Positions 48,235-58,348 of a stretch of DNA of 64,000 bases are shown in pieces; positions within the stretch are counted from its first letter, which is position 1; the number at the start of each line of letters is the position of its first letter. Made by a program: the position numbers and the translations under genes. Under the pieces are notes generated by a model. That model searched no databases, was not told where the DNA came from, and saw nothing but the letters and a program-made list of their open reading frames with translations. Source of the stretch: Xenorhabdus miraniensis (GTDB lineage Bacteria; Pseudomonadota; Gammaproteobacteria; Enterobacterales; Enterobacteriaceae); the NCBI RefSeq assembly GCF_002632615.1, contig NZ_NITZ01000010.1, forward strand, positions 1-64,000, given 5' to 3'.

Positions 48235-50580
48235 CTACTCATGATCACCGCGAATACCAAACCACTGATGATACCATCGTGATACTATTTGTTGTCGATA
48301 ACCTTCTAATCTAATGTGATCAAGATAAAAATAGCCGGTTATTTGACCAGAAACTGCGGTGCTATTCCATTGAATACCCGCATTTTTATAACGTTGTTTC
48401 ACTTTAGCGGAAGGTAATCTCCACGGGCTATAGCGTGCAACTGAAGTCAACGCATGTTCAGGCATGACTTTACGTATAAATATCGCGGTAGAAGAGGTAT
48501 TACTCCCATGATGGGGAACTTGTAATATTGTGGCATTCAGTTTGCCCTTCTCAAGTTCCAATAAGCGATATTCTCCCTGTTTCTCCAAATCACCTGTTAA
48601 CAACAGACTGTATTTACCATCATCAATGCGAATCACGCAAGATTGATTATTTCCAACGATAGTTGTTTTTTCCGGCGGCCAGAGAACCTTAAAATTCAGC
48701 CCTTGCCACATCCACTGTTTACCGCGAATACAAGGTAAATGAGATTGATTCAGCAAAGGGCTCCTAATTTGGATATCAGGATACTTATCTCTGAGATGTT
48801 CTACTCCTCCTGTATGATCCAAATGATCATGACTCAGGATTATTTGTTCTGGCATCAATCGGTGCCAACGCAAATAAGGCATAATGACTTTTTCTGCCAT
48901 GCTGCCTGTTTCCCAACGATTTCCTGTATCGAAAATTATCGCTTTCCCTCCCTTATCAATCACTACCGCCAGTCCGTGACCAATATCCAGCATGGAAAAA
49001 CGCCATTGATGCTCATCATAACGTTTTGAATAACAAGCAATAATACCAATTGAAACTCCCAATAACCATTTATAAGACTTCCACCAACCAAGACGCCAAA
49101 TAACAACAAAAAACCAGCCGGCAAGCGTAATAATGATAGGATAATGCCCGGTTTCAATCCATGAGTGCGTTAAAATGGATAAAGGAGCCAAAGCAAGCGA
49201 AACGGTGTAATCAACAAGTTGCCATAAGAACGGTTGGATAATGGGAAGAAAAACACAAACTAATCCTGACATCACTAATGGCACAGATAAGAAAGAAATA
49301 ATTGGCACAGCCCATAGATTAGCAACCAATGATGAAATATTAACGCCCTGAAATAACAAAAGCTGCAACGGTAACAACATTAGCATCATTCCCAATTGCA
49401 TATGCAATCCACGCAACCAAACCCATCTCCAACCATGACGCATTTTTTCTGGCAAAGGTATCCAGTGAAACCAAAATAACAGTGCCATCACCGCGGTAAA
49501 TGAAAGCCAAAAGCTGTCGGAAAGTATGGCTAAAGGATCAAAAAATAAAATAAGCGCGGCACTCCATAAAGCCCATTGCCATGAAAAACAAAGCCTATTT
49601 TTACATCTCAAATAAATCCACAGCGTTAGCCCCAATATTGCCCGGACGGCAGGAATTCCCCAACCAGACAACCACCCATACAACATTGCAGTTAACCAGC
49701 CCATAATTAATGGGAAGCGAAATCCAATCCATTTTGCAGGAAAAAAGAATTGCGCCATTCTCGCAAAACTCCAACCAAATAAGCTAGCTATTCCAATATG
49801 TAACCCTGAAATCGCCATTAAATGTGCAATGCCTGTGTGCTGTAATAGCAGGCGGGTGGGTTTATCCAACCAAGCCCTTTCGCCGAACGAAAGCGCCAAC
49901 ACAATCCCTGCATGTTTTAGTGACTGAATTTCCGGCAAAAGCTTATTAATGAAATTTTGTCGGAAACTACAGTTTTTATTGAGTAATTTCGCCTGAATAA
50001 TTTTTCCATTTAACGGCTGGCGAATAGAAAGTGAATATCGCTGGTTATCATAACTACCATGATTTAATTGGGCATGAACAGGTCTGAGTTTCATGGTAAC
50101 TTGCCACTTTTGGCCTGCACAAAGCTGTTCTTGTGAGTTCCATGATACCGATGCGTATAAAGCGGGGAAAATATATTTTCCATCACTTTCAATCAGTCTA
50201 ATTTTATAACGTGGGTTTACTTCTTTATTTCTTTCCGGATTTTTATCTTCTACATTTAACGATACACTTTCGATCATAATGATTGCCGAATGTGTGGTTT
50301 CACTGAAATAAGTAATCTGATCCAATATCTTATTACCATGCCAACATCCCCAAATCAATGCCCCCAATATCAGTGCCCCGATATACACTGGCTTATAAGG
50401 GATCAACAATAGAAAAATAACAATACAGATTAAAACCCGCATTTCATGCCATTGAGGTAATTCAGAAAATAACAATAATGAAGTAATTCCTAATATAATG
50501 GTTACCGAAGCCAGATTAAAGCTGATAACAGGCAGTGGCTTACACCAAGCAGATAAGAAAATTAATTTAAGTGACTGCAT
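48235..50580 (-). CDS. comEC: ComEC/Rec2 family DNA-uptake channel homologue (YcaI)
   Basis: ComEC proteins form the inner-membrane channel for single-stranded DNA in naturally competent bacteria. The 781-residue product has the N-terminal soluble/OB-like domain (about 100-190) with Cys residues. The multi-helix competence domain follows (HTGIAHLMAISGLHIGIASLFGWSF and further helices to about 510), then a C-terminal metallo-beta-lactamase-like domain with LSHDHLDHTGGVEHL and LLTGDLEKQGE, LQVPHHGSNTSS. All three parts are uninterrupted. Together with intact sxy this leaves open a CRP-S/Sxy-controlled uptake system, though uptake itself cannot be shown from this window. Confidence 0.93.
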   Translation of the reverse strand: MQSLKLIFLSAWCKPLPVISFNLASVTIILGITSLLLFSELPQWHEMRVLICIVIFLLLIPYKPVYIGALILGALIWGCWHGNKILDQITYFSETTHSAIIMIESVSLNVEDKNPERNKEVNPRYKIRLIESDGKYIFPALYASVSWNSQEQLCAGQKWQVTMKLRPVHAQLNHGSYDNQRYSLSIRQPLNGKIIQAKLLNKNCSFRQNFINKLLPEIQSLKHAGIVLALSFGERAWLDKPTRLLLQHTGIAHLMAISGLHIGIASLFGWSFARMAQFFFPAKWIGFRFPLIMGWLTAMLYGWLSGWGIPAVRAILGLTLWIYLRCKNRLCFSWQWALWSAALILFFDPLAILSDSFWLSFTAVMALLFWFHWIPLPEKMRHGWRWVWLRGLHMQLGMMLMLLPLQLLLFQGVNISSLVANLWAVPIISFLSVPLVMSGLVCVFLPIIQPFLWQLVDYTVSLALAPLSILTHSWIETGHYPIIITLAGWFFVVIWRLGWWKSYKWLLGVSIGIIACYSKRYDEHQWRFSMLDIGHGLAVVIDKGGKAIIFDTGNRWETGSMAEKVIMPYLRWHRLMPEQIILSHDHLDHTGGVEHLRDKYPDIQIRSPLLNQSHLPCIRGKQWMWQGLNFKVLWPPEKTTIVGNNQSCVIRIDDGKYSLLLTGDLEKQGEYRLLELEKGKLNATILQVPHHGSNTSSTAIFIRKVMPEHALTSVARYSPWRLPSAKVKQRYKNAGIQWNSTAVSGQITGYFYLDHIRLEGYRQQIVSRWYHQWFGIRGDHE

Positions 50581-51082
50581 CCTTTTATGCCTTTACATAG
50601 GAATTCCATTCATGAAAACAATCCTATTTCATAACGTATATCGTTACCAGACAGGAAAAATTTATTTTAGAAACTCTTCAAAATTTGATTTTTAGGTGAA
50701 GAAGCTCTTGTCAAAAAAATGCGAAATTTATCGCAATAAATTTGTAAGAGGCAATAAACCCTTCATTAAATTAATGATAACAACACTATCCAAAAAATAA
50801 GGATCATGACTCCAAAGGGTTAATTTTCTATTCTGATATTCTTTTAGAGGAGTCTCAGAATGAAGGTCACATAACAGGGCAACTACCACAACTATCATTG
50901 TCCCTTAAACATAGGAACTATTGGATAAACAAAACAGAAAAAATGCCATAAAAATGTTATAAACAAATTATAAACACGTGACAAAAATCTCTTGTGTGTT
51001 AAAAAATAATTAACTAAATTCTAATATGGTTATTCTAACCAAGAGTATTGAAACCTTATAATCCATTAAGTTAGAAAGAAAA
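50581..51082. other. A+T-rich intergenic stretch upstream of the transporter relic
   Basis: About 500 bases with no coding frame that I can support. The sequence is A+T-rich with several T- and A-runs. The comEC promoter must lie in its left part (minus strand). No similarity to the missing N-terminal half of the MATE relic is visible in any frame, so that half has been lost, not merely frameshifted. Confidence 0.5.
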
Positions 51083-51898
51083 GTGTTGATGATTACTGTA
51101 TGTAATGCCATTGCAAATATTATATTAAATTATATTTTTATTCAGTGGATAGATGACAGCGCAATAGCTGTTTCAACTTCAACCTGTTTTATCAGGTTAT
51201 TAATATTACTGCCTATGTTCCATTTAATATTAAAACAAAAAGTAAAAATTTCTCCCCAGAAAATAGAAGGATTAAATCGTGAGCTTTTGATATTAGGGAG
51301 AACAGGAGCCATAACCAGCCTCTGTTTTTCTGGAGGTCTATCTCTTCTGGTTATGTATATTGCAAACAATATGGAAACAAAATATTCGGCATATTTTAGT
51401 TTAACACTAAACTTCATGAATATCATCTCTGTTATTTTTATAGGGATGGCAATATCGTTAACTATCTCTTTGACCAAAAATAATGACAATATTCAAGCTA
51501 TAACTATCAGTTACCTTAAACAAGCCATGTTATATATTGCATCATTTTCATTATTATTTTGTCTTATCACACCACTATTGCCCTAAATTTATTTAGGACA
51601 TACCGATAAATTATTGTCTCATTATTTTGTTTTATCGATCGGTGTAGTTGTATTTGATGGTATAGCTCAAACTTTCATTTCAACACTGCGGGTATATGAT
51701 ATATCATAAATCCCTCCACTATTTAGATTATCTTTAATATTTATTGGAATTCCATTATCATTTCTTTTTGTTATTGATGAAAATCCGATTGAAAATATTA
51801 TCAAATTTATGATGTTAGGTAATATAATAGCAAGTTTATCTTGCATTCTTTATTTTATTAAACACTTTTCGCGTATCAAAAAGAAAATAAGGATTTAA
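51083..51898 (+). pseudogene. MATE-family efflux transporter relic (5'-truncated, two in-frame stops)
   Basis: A single frame of 272 codons encodes the second half of a multidrug and toxin extrusion (MATE)-like protein. It begins MITVCNAIANIILNYIFIQW, typical of the middle helix, and has at least five more hydrophobic segments up to a basic C-terminal end (FSRIKKKIRI). It is interrupted by TAA at 51584-51586 and TAA at 51707-51709, both in the same frame as the flanking protein-like sequence. The final stop is TAA at 51896-51898. The N-terminal six helices are missing, and a stop at 51059-51061 closes the frame upstream. The first part alone gives a 167-codon frame that might be called a gene, but it cannot be a working transporter. 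Confidence 0.75.
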
Positions 51899-52144
51899 TA
51901 ATCATTAAGTACCACTGTCAGAAATTAGTAAAACTCTTTTATCGCCATCACTCTTAAATTGAGTGTTTAGTTTTAATGGCGCGTAATAATTTCCAGCAAA
52001 CAACTTTTATAATTGTTGAATGTCTTTCTTAACCTGAATTTTGGATAAAGAAAAGTGGATGATCCATAATCAGCTAAAGAGTATTTCTCTCAGATAGAGC
52101 AGCACTCGCTTCACCGTAGTGTCATCATAATGTACACACAAAAA
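51899..52144. other. Gap between the transporter relic and the ihfB terminator
   Basis: About 250 bases without a gene. A weak hairpin (CACTC/GAGTG, flanked by GCCAT/ATGGC) occurs around 51940-51985. Nothing else is recognised. Confidence 0.4.
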
Positions 52145-52166
52145 AACGGCACCCTAAGGTGCCGTT
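52145..52166 (-). terminator. Rho-independent terminator of ihfB
   Basis: AACGGCACC pairs with GGTGCCGTT around a four-base loop, and the minus strand continues with a T-run. It lies 27 bases after the ihfB stop. Confidence 0.88.
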
Positions 52167-52192
52167 AATTTAATTAAGTAATAACTGATATC

Positions 52193-52483
52193 TTAGCTAT
52201 CGCTATAGATATTCACGCGGTCACGTAACTCCTTACCCGGTTTAAAGTGGGGAACGTATTTGCCGTCCAATTCCACTTTATCACCCGTTTTAGGGTTACG
52301 ACCCACACGCGGAGCCCGGTAGTGAAGAGAAAAGCTGCCGAATCCGCGAACTTCAATACGTTCACCTGCGGCTAATGTTTCAGCCATATGATCAAGCATT
52401 TCTTTCACTGCATCTTCAACGGCTTTGGCCGGCATGTGAGATTGTTGCTCTGCAAGTCTTTCGATTAATTCAGACTTGGTCAT
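52193..52483 (-). CDS. ihfB: Integration host factor subunit beta
   Basis: IhfB pairs with IhfA to bend DNA sharply at specific sites, serving recombination, replication and transcription. The 96-residue product has the HU/IHF fold: [33 protein letters not shown] (helical body), then [51 protein letters not shown], which includes the DNA-intercalating Pro in the beta arm (GRNPKTG). It follows rpsA after 74 bases, as in E. coli, and is ended by a strong terminator. Confidence 0.97.
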   Translation of the reverse strand: MTKSELIERLAEQQSHMPAKAVEDAVKEMLDHMAETLAAGERIEVRGFGSFSLHYRAPRVGRNPKTGDKVELDGKYVPHFKPGKELRDRVNIYSDS

Positions 52484-52507
52484 AGTACCTCCCTAAACTA
52501 CCGTATT

Positions 52508-52541
52508 CGGGTAATATTATCGTTTAAGAGAATATTACCCG
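52508..52541 (-). repeat. Intercistronic hairpin between rpsA and ihfB
   Basis: A perfect 11-base-pair inverted repeat (CGGGTAATATT/AATATTACCCG) with a 12-base loop lies just after the rpsA stop. No T-run follows, so it looks like a partial terminator or an mRNA-stability element that would lower ihfB relative to rpsA. Confidence 0.6.
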
Positions 52542-52557
52542 CCGTTATTGACTTAGA

Positions 52558-54231
52558 TTATTCGCCTTTAGCTGCTTTGAAAGCTTCAGCCATTGCGTTG
52601 TTAGCGAAGTTTGTATCTTCTTGTTTGTTCACAGAAGCGATAGCGTCTTTTTCATCAGCTTCGTCTTTCGCACGAACAGACAGGTTGATTACGCGATTCT
52701 TGCGGTCAACGCCAACATATTTAGCTTCAACTTCATCGCCAACGTTCAGAACTTGAGTTGCATCTTCAACGCGGTCACGAGAAGCTTCTGATGCACGCAG
52801 GTAACCTTCAACGCCGTCAGCTAATTCAACTGTAGCACCTTTTGTGTCAACTGCAGTCACTTTACCAGTAACAATTGCACCTTTCTTGTTTACAGACAGG
52901 TAATTGTTGAATGGATCTTCTGCCAGTTGTTTGATGCCCAGAGAGATACGCTCACGCTCTGCATCAACTTGCAGAACTACAGCAGCAATTTCGTCGCCTT
53001 TCTTGTATTCACGAACTGCTTCTTCGCCTGCAACGTTCCAGGAGATGTCAGACAGGTGAACCAGACCGTCGATGCCGCCGTCCAGACCGATGAAGATACC
53101 GAAGTCAGTGATAGACTTGATTTTACCTTCAACGCGGTCGTTTTTGTTGTGAGTCTCAGCAAATTGCTGCCAAGGGTTAGCTTTACACTGCTTCAGGCCC
53201 AGGGAGATACGACGACGTTCTTCATCGATATCCAGAACCATAACTTCCACAACATCACCAACGTTAACAACTTTGGATGGGTGGATGTTTTTGTTGGTCC
53301 AATCCATTTCTGAAACGTGTACCAGACCTTCGACGCCTTCTTCGATTTCAACGAAGCAGCCGTAGTCAGTCAGGTTAGTTACGCGACCAGTCAGTTTAGT
53401 ACTTTCTGGATAACGTTTAGCGATTGCTACCCATGGATCTTCACCCAATTGCTTCAGACCCAGAGATACGCGAGTACGCTCACGGTCGAACTTCAGTACT
53501 TTAACTGTGATTTCATCGCCCACATTGACGATTTCGCTTGGGTGTTTAACACGTTTCCAAGCCATATCAGTAATGTGCAGCAGGCCATCAACGCCGCCCA
53601 GATCAACGAATGCACCGTAGTCAGTCAGGTTCTTAACGATACCTTTAACTTCCATGCCTTCTTGCAGGTTTTCCAACAGCTGATCACGCTCTGCGCTGTT
53701 TTCAGATTCGATAACAGCACGACGAGAAACAACTACGTTGTTGCGCTTCTGATCCAGCTTGATGACTTTGAACTCAAGCTCTTTGCCTTCAAGGTGAGCA
53801 GTGTCACGAACTGGGCGAACGTCAACCAGTGAACCTGGCAGGAATGCACGGATACCGTTCAATTCTACAGTGAAGCCGCCTTTAACTTTGCCATTGATAA
53901 CACCAGTGACAGTTTCAGCTTCTTCGTATGCTTTTTCCAGCATCAGCCATGCTTCGTGACGTTTTGCTTTTTCACGGGACAGGATAGTTTCACCGAAACC
54001 ATCTTCTACCGCATCCAGAGCTACGTCGATTTCATCGCCAACTTGGATTTCCAGCTCGCCTTGAGCATTTTTGAATTGTTCTACAGGAATTGCAGATTCA
54101 GATTTCAGACCTGCGTCAACCAATACAACGTCTTTATCGATAGCAACTACAACACCACGTACGATTGCACCTGGACGAGTTTCGATAGCCTGTAGGGATT
54201 CTTCAAAGAGTTGAGCAAAAGATTCTGTCAT
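52558..54231 (-). CDS. rpsA: 30S ribosomal protein S1
   Basis: S1 binds mRNA leaders and brings them to the 30S subunit. The 557-residue product has six S1 RNA-binding repeats. Recognisable openings include [90 protein letters not shown] and [32 protein letters not shown]. The length equals that of E. coli S1. The ATG at 54231 ([14 protein letters not shown]) is the family start; five codons of open frame upstream are excluded. In E. coli S1 represses its own translation through the leader. The 193-base leader towards cmk probably does the same. Confidence 0.98.
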   Translation of the reverse strand: MTESFAQLFEESLQAIETRPGAIVRGVVVAIDKDVVLVDAGLKSESAIPVEQFKNAQGELEIQVGDEIDVALDAVEDGFGETILSREKAKRHEAWLMLEKAYEEAETVTGVINGKVKGGFTVELNGIRAFLPGSLVDVRPVRDTAHLEGKELEFKVIKLDQKRNNVVVSRRAVIESENSAERDQLLENLQEGMEVKGIVKNLTDYGAFVDLGGVDGLLHITDMAWKRVKHPSEIVNVGDEITVKVLKFDRERTRVSLGLKQLGEDPWVAIAKRYPESTKLTGRVTNLTDYGCFVEIEEGVEGLVHVSEMDWTNKNIHPSKVVNVGDVVEVMVLDIDEERRRISLGLKQCKANPWQQFAETHNKNDRVEGKIKSITDFGIFIGLDGGIDGLVHLSDISWNVAGEEAVREYKKGDEIAAVVLQVDAERERISLGIKQLAEDPFNNYLSVNKKGAIVTGKVTAVDTKGATVELADGVEGYLRASEASRDRVEDATQVLNVGDEVEAKYVGVDRKNRVINLSVRAKDEADEKDAIASVNKQEDTNFANNAMAEAFKAAKGE

Positions 54232-54424
54232 GTTAATGATCTTCAAGGTTTTTAATTAACGTCCATTTAGCATCCGGCCGAATGGGGTTGTTTTACATAC
54301 CTCGCAACGTCTCCCTGTTACAAGGTGTTTTGGTATGCCAGTATATTTCACTACCCACACACCAGAATTCTATATACATCTTCTTGATATGCTACTGCAA
54401 TAGCATATTCGCGAAAATTAATGC

Positions 54425-55111
54425 TTATGCTGGTATTTCCAGCGCATTTTTCGCATAAGTCAGTGCTTTATCAATCACTTCTTCGATAGACATGCTGGTC
54501 GAATCTAAGATTAATGCATCTTGTGCAGGCACTAATGGCGCAGCTGCCCGATTGCGGTCACGGAAATCTCGTTCCTGTATTTCGGACAAAAGGCGTTCAA
54601 AGTTAACACTAAAACCTTTATCCTGCAACTGTAACATGCGTCTACGGGCGCGTTCTTCTGCGCTTGCATCAAGAAATATTTTCACTGGCGCATCAGGAAA
54701 CACAACCGTTCCCATGTCACGACCATCCGCAATCAGGCCAGGAGAGATACGGAAAGCCCGCTGACGACGCAAGAGCGCTTCACGGACACGCGGAAATGTT
54801 GCTGCCTGCGAAGCCGTATTCCCGACAGTTTCGGTACGGATTTCATTGCTGACATCTTCGCCTTCCAAAATAACCCGAAGCTTGCCATTTGCAGGTACAA
54901 AACGAACATCCAGATTGGCAGCCAGAGGAACCAGGGCGTCTTCAGACTGGATATCTACCTGATGGTGGATAGCAGCCAGTGCCAGCACACGATAAATGGC
55001 ACCTGAATCAAGTAATTGCCAATTTAACGCTTCTGCCAATGCCTGACACAGTGTTCCCTTACCAGCGCCACTTGGCCCATCAACGGTTATTACAGGGGCT
55101 ATCGCCGCCAT
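54425..55111 (-). CDS. cmk: Cytidylate kinase
   Basis: Cmk phosphorylates CMP and dCMP. The 228-residue product has the P-loop [33 protein letters not shown] with the substrate Arg, [15 protein letters not shown], and [12 protein letters not shown] in the lid. Two adjacent ATGs follow the ribosome site AGGAGG; the second (55111) has the better spacing and gives [12 protein letters not shown], matching E. coli MTAIAPVITIDG. The longer frame from 55156 is not conserved. It lies between aroA and rpsA as in E. coli. Confidence 0.96.
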   Translation of the reverse strand: MAAIAPVITVDGPSGAGKGTLCQALAEALNWQLLDSGAIYRVLALAAIHHQVDIQSEDALVPLAANLDVRFVPANGKLRVILEGEDVSNEIRTETVGNTASQAATFPRVREALLRRQRAFRISPGLIADGRDMGTVVFPDAPVKIFLDASAEERARRRMLQLQDKGFSVNFERLLSEIQERDFRDRNRAAAPLVPAQDALILDSTSMSIEEVIDKALTYAKNALEIPA

Positions 55112-55257
55112 CATTCTCCTCCTTTTCGCATAACATTCGCACAACAGACAGGTCATCTACCGAATGCGGGAATTGCTCAATTAACAAGCAATAAAAAGTC
55201 TGCCTTATTATACGCACTCAGCAGATGAGAGAAACACTATTCCTATCTATTCCTGAT

Positions 55258-56544
55258 CTATTTTGTATTTTGACTGAGCTTTTCAAGTTGATTGAAATAA
55301 TCAGGGAATGTTTTTGCCGTACAACCCGGATCAAGAATGGTGATTGGAGTATCCGACAAGGCCACCAGCGAAAAACACATCGCAATCCGGTGATCATTAT
55401 AGGTTTCAATTTCAGCATGGTTGAGTTTTTTTGGTGGAATTACGCGGATGTAGTCATGCCCTTCTTCCACTTCTGCACCTATTTTGCGTAATTCGGTCGC
55501 CATTGCATTGAGTCGATCCGTTTCTTTTACCCGCCAGTTATAGATATTGCGGATAACCGTTTCTCCCTGAGCGAACAGAGCCGTTGTTGCAATGGTCATG
55601 GCAGCATCAGGAATTGCATTCATATCCATATCAATGCCAGTTAATGTACCGCGTTCGCATTCAACAAAATCATCACCCCAACGAATAATTGCACCCATCT
55701 TCTCCAGTACATTGGCAAATTTGGTATCCCCTTGCAGGCTATTTCTGCCAATACCTGTAACACGCACCGTTCCGCCTTTAATCGCCGCCGCCGCCAGAAA
55801 ATAAGATGCTGATGAAGCATCGCCTTCTACTAAATACTGCTCCGGAGACAAATATTGTTGCTGCCCTTTAATGTAAAAAGCCTGATATTGGTGATTATTT
55901 ACCGTCACACCAAAGCTTTTCATCAGCGCCAACGTAATATCAATATAAGGTTTAGAAACCAAATCACCTTGGATATGAATTTCTGTGTCGTTATCTGCCA
56001 ATGGTGCAGCCATTAGCAAAGCGGTCAGGAATTGACTCGAAACACTGCCGTCTACGGTAACTTTTCCTCCAGAAAATCCGCCTTTGATATGCAGTGGCGG
56101 ATAATTTTCCTGTTCAAGATAGACAATTTCTGCCCCACCTTGGCGCAGGGCATCTACCAAGTGACCAATTGGGCGCTCTTTCATTCGTGGTTCACCGGTC
56201 AACACTACGTTATTACTGCCTAAGCATAGTGCCGCGGCCAATGGGCGCATTGCTGTACCGGCATTACCCAAAAACAGTTCTAGCCCACTTTTACCCGTCA
56301 TACGCCCTCCAATACCATCAACTTCACAAATGGTGCGATCGGCGGACAGGCGATAGGAAATATCTAACGCAGTCAGAGCATTAAGCATGTGACGAATATC
56401 GTCACTATCTAATAAATTAGTGAGCCGGGTCGTTCCCTTAGCAAAAGCAGCGAGTAACAGAGCACGATTGGAAACACTCTTAGAGCCGGGCAGATTAATT
56501 GTTCCATTAATACGGAAAATAGGTTGTAACGTCAGGGATTGCAT
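55258..56544 (-). CDS. aroA: EPSP synthase (3-phosphoshikimate 1-carboxyvinyltransferase)
   Basis: AroA joins PEP and shikimate-3-phosphate, the sixth shikimate step. The 428-residue product has [20 protein letters not shown] near the N-terminus, the PEP/glyphosate-site segment [17 protein letters not shown] with Gly and Ala at the class I positions, the [21 protein letters not shown] region, and [13 protein letters not shown] near the end. Class I enzymes of this type are glyphosate-sensitive, which is family knowledge and not shown here. It is downstream of serC in the conserved serC-aroA operon, with an attenuator-like hairpin between them. Confidence 0.97.
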   Translation of the reverse strand: MQSLTLQPIFRINGTINLPGSKSVSNRALLLAAFAKGTTRLTNLLDSDDIRHMLNALTALDISYRLSADRTICEVDGIGGRMTGKSGLELFLGNAGTAMRPLAAALCLGSNNVVLTGEPRMKERPIGHLVDALRQGGAEIVYLEQENYPPLHIKGGFSGGKVTVDGSVSSQFLTALLMAAPLADNDTEIHIQGDLVSKPYIDITLALMKSFGVTVNNHQYQAFYIKGQQQYLSPEQYLVEGDASSASYFLAAAAIKGGTVRVTGIGRNSLQGDTKFANVLEKMGAIIRWGDDFVECERGTLTGIDMDMNAIPDAAMTIATTALFAQGETVIRNIYNWRVKETDRLNAMATELRKIGAEVEEGHDYIRVIPPKKLNHAEIETYNDHRIAMCFSLVALSDTPITILDPGCTAKTFPDYFNQLEKLSQNTK

Positions 56545-56618
56545 AATAGAAAGGTGTCTCCGGTTTTTAACACACTATATTTTTAATTTGGTTTGTGGGT
56601 AAATCGAGAATATTAATA

Positions 56619-56640
56619 TCGGGAGGTTCTATCCTCCCGA
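56619..56640 (-). terminator. serC-aroA intercistronic attenuator-like hairpin
   Basis: An eight-base-pair perfect stem (TCGGGAGG/CCTCCCGA) with a six-base loop lies 13 bases after the serC stop in the 108-base gap before aroA. A comparable hairpin in E. coli and Salmonella lowers aroA transcription relative to serC. Confidence 0.65.
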
Positions 56641-56652
56641 GGAGGAAAAATA

Positions 56653-57741
56653 TTATGCGTTATGACGTTCAAAATCAGCCATAAACTCAACCAACGCTTT
56701 TATACCTTCATAAGGCATAGCGTTATAAATGGAAGCACGAGCACCACCTGCAACTTTATGTCCTTTCAAAGCATGTAGCCCACTTGCGTATGCCTCTTCC
56801 AAAAATTGACCATCCAGCGCCGGATTAGCCAGTTGGAACGGAACATTCATGATAGAACGGTTTTGAGGTGCAACCCGGTTGATATACAAATTGCTATTAT
56901 CAATGGCACGATAGAGGTATTCTGCTTTTGCATGATTGCGTTTTTTGATTTCTTGCAGCCCTCCCTGCTCTTTCAGCCATTTGAATACCATGCCAGACAG
57001 ATACCATGCAAATGTGGGTGGTGTGTTATACATAGAGCCACATTGAGCTTGCACAGTATAATCCAGAATGGATGGAATATGTTTGTGTGCTTTACCCAAT
57101 AGATCTTCACGGATAATGACCACGGTAATTCCTGCTGGCCCAATATTTTTTTGGGCACCGGCATAAATGACGCCATAACGACTAACATCAATTGGCGCAG
57201 AAAGAATGGTTGAAGAATAATCGGCAATCACAATTTTATCATCACCAAAATCAGGCTCTTCAAAAATTGCAACGCCTTCAATCGTTTCATTAGGGCAATA
57301 ATGGATATAAGCGGCATCACTGCTCAAAGCCCATTCACTCATCGGCTTCACACTGGTTACACCCTCTGTTTCTACCCTGATATCAATGACGTTTGGTGTA
57401 CAATATTTTTCTGCTTCTTTCGCTGCACATTCAGACCAATAGCCACTAACGATATAATCTGCTGTTGTTTTATCACCCAGTAAATTCAGTGGCAATGCTG
57501 AGAATTGCCCACGCGCCCCGCCATGGCAAAAAAGCACTTTGTAATTCTCAGGTATCGCTAATAAATCTCGAAGGTCTTTTTCTGCTTCTGCCGCAACCGC
57601 TATAAATTCTTTGCTGCGGTGGCTGATTTCCATCACAGATGTCCCCAGACCGTGCCAGCTGCACAGTTCCTGTTCTGCACGGCGTAATACCTCTGCTGGT
57701 AACATAGCTGGACCAGCGCTGAAATTATATACCTGACTCAT
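56653..57741 (-). CDS. serC: Phosphoserine/phosphohydroxythreonine aminotransferase
   Basis: SerC makes phosphoserine for serine synthesis and also acts in the pyridoxal phosphate pathway. The 362-residue product (start ATG 57741, [19 protein letters not shown]) has the length of the E. coli enzyme. The PLP Lys is in [17 protein letters not shown], with the cofactor Asp in [12 protein letters not shown] and the phosphate-site segment [15 protein letters not shown]. The longer frame from 57801 is not conserved. It heads the serC-aroA operon. Its upstream region contains the twin dyad repeats at 58104-58141. Confidence 0.97.
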   Translation of the reverse strand: MSQVYNFSAGPAMLPAEVLRRAEQELCSWHGLGTSVMEISHRSKEFIAVAAEAEKDLRDLLAIPENYKVLFCHGGARGQFSALPLNLLGDKTTADYIVSGYWSECAAKEAEKYCTPNVIDIRVETEGVTSVKPMSEWALSSDAAYIHYCPNETIEGVAIFEEPDFGDDKIVIADYSSTILSAPIDVSRYGVIYAGAQKNIGPAGITVVIIREDLLGKAHKHIPSILDYTVQAQCGSMYNTPPTFAWYLSGMVFKWLKEQGGLQEIKKRNHAKAEYLYRAIDNSNLYINRVAPQNRSIMNVPFQLANPALDGQFLEEAYASGLHALKGHKVAGGARASIYNAMPYEGIKALVEFMADFERHNA

Positions 57742-58103
57742 TAACCTCAACCTCACCCTATCAATGGATATAAATAAAATCGGACATATTGGTTTTATCA
57801 CTCCCGCTCTGCTGCTGCAATGGTTATTAAGAGATTGTTTAAACTATTGTTGCAACCTATTGAACCGCTGGCAGATAGATTGTGTTACCGAGGATTTGAT
57901 TATTAAAAATACCAATGAGAAAATCAGGATGATATTTTTAGCCTATATAAAAGATTTAAAATACACTTCAAGAATAATCTACATCCACAAATATAAACAC
58001 ATGGATACTTCATTCCAATGAAAACATGAGAAAGCAATATATTAACAGGGAAGGATTAATTAATATAATTGGGGTATTAATCGCTTAATATACGAAGCAC
58101 TAT

Positions 58104-58141
58104 TTTGTATCTACACAAAAGAAATTTGTATCTACACAAAA
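58104..58141. repeat. Twin 17-bp direct repeat, each copy a dyad (possible operator)
   Basis: TTTGTATCTACACAAAA occurs at 58104-58120 and again, identical, at 58125-58141. The 21-base period equals two helical turns. Each copy has the dyad TTTGT-N6-ACAAA. The pair lies about 365 bases upstream of serC and about 210 bases downstream of the ansB stop. The binding protein is unknown. Confidence 0.7.
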
Positions 58142-58287
58142 AAAGCTTTATATCCATTGCTGTATATCGGCCCGATTTTATCATGGGAGATAGGATTTCT
58201 ATTCACCTATGGATAATCATTTATTGCACGTTATCTCTCTTATTGGAGATAAATCGGGCATATATCATAATTAAATACTTTATTCAA

Positions 58288-58322
58288 AAATCAGGAAGAC
58301 GCATAAAGCATCTTCCTGATTT
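58288..58322 (-). terminator. Terminator of ansB
   Basis: A 12-base-pair perfect stem (AAATCAGGAAGA/TCTTCCTGATTT) with an 11-base loop. The minus strand runs on into TTTTTG after the stem. It starts 26 bases after the ansB stop. Confidence 0.82.
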
Positions 58323-58348
58323 CTTTACATCAATAATTAAATCAGGAA

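Larger units (their letters stand above)
57742..58348. other. serC-ansB intergenic region (607 bp)
   Basis: No gene is supported. Two frames of about 85 codons on the plus strand have no family resemblance and no ribosome site. The region must contain the serC promoter (minus strand), and it contains the twin dyad at 58104-58141 and the ansB terminator at 58288-58322. In E. coli ycaP lies upstream of serC; it is missing here. Confidence 0.5.

Noticed and set aside
51083..51586. Functional 167-residue membrane protein at the MATE relic
   Set aside because: It is only a middle piece of a twelve-helix transporter. Protein-like sequence continues in frame past its stop, which marks a pseudogene.
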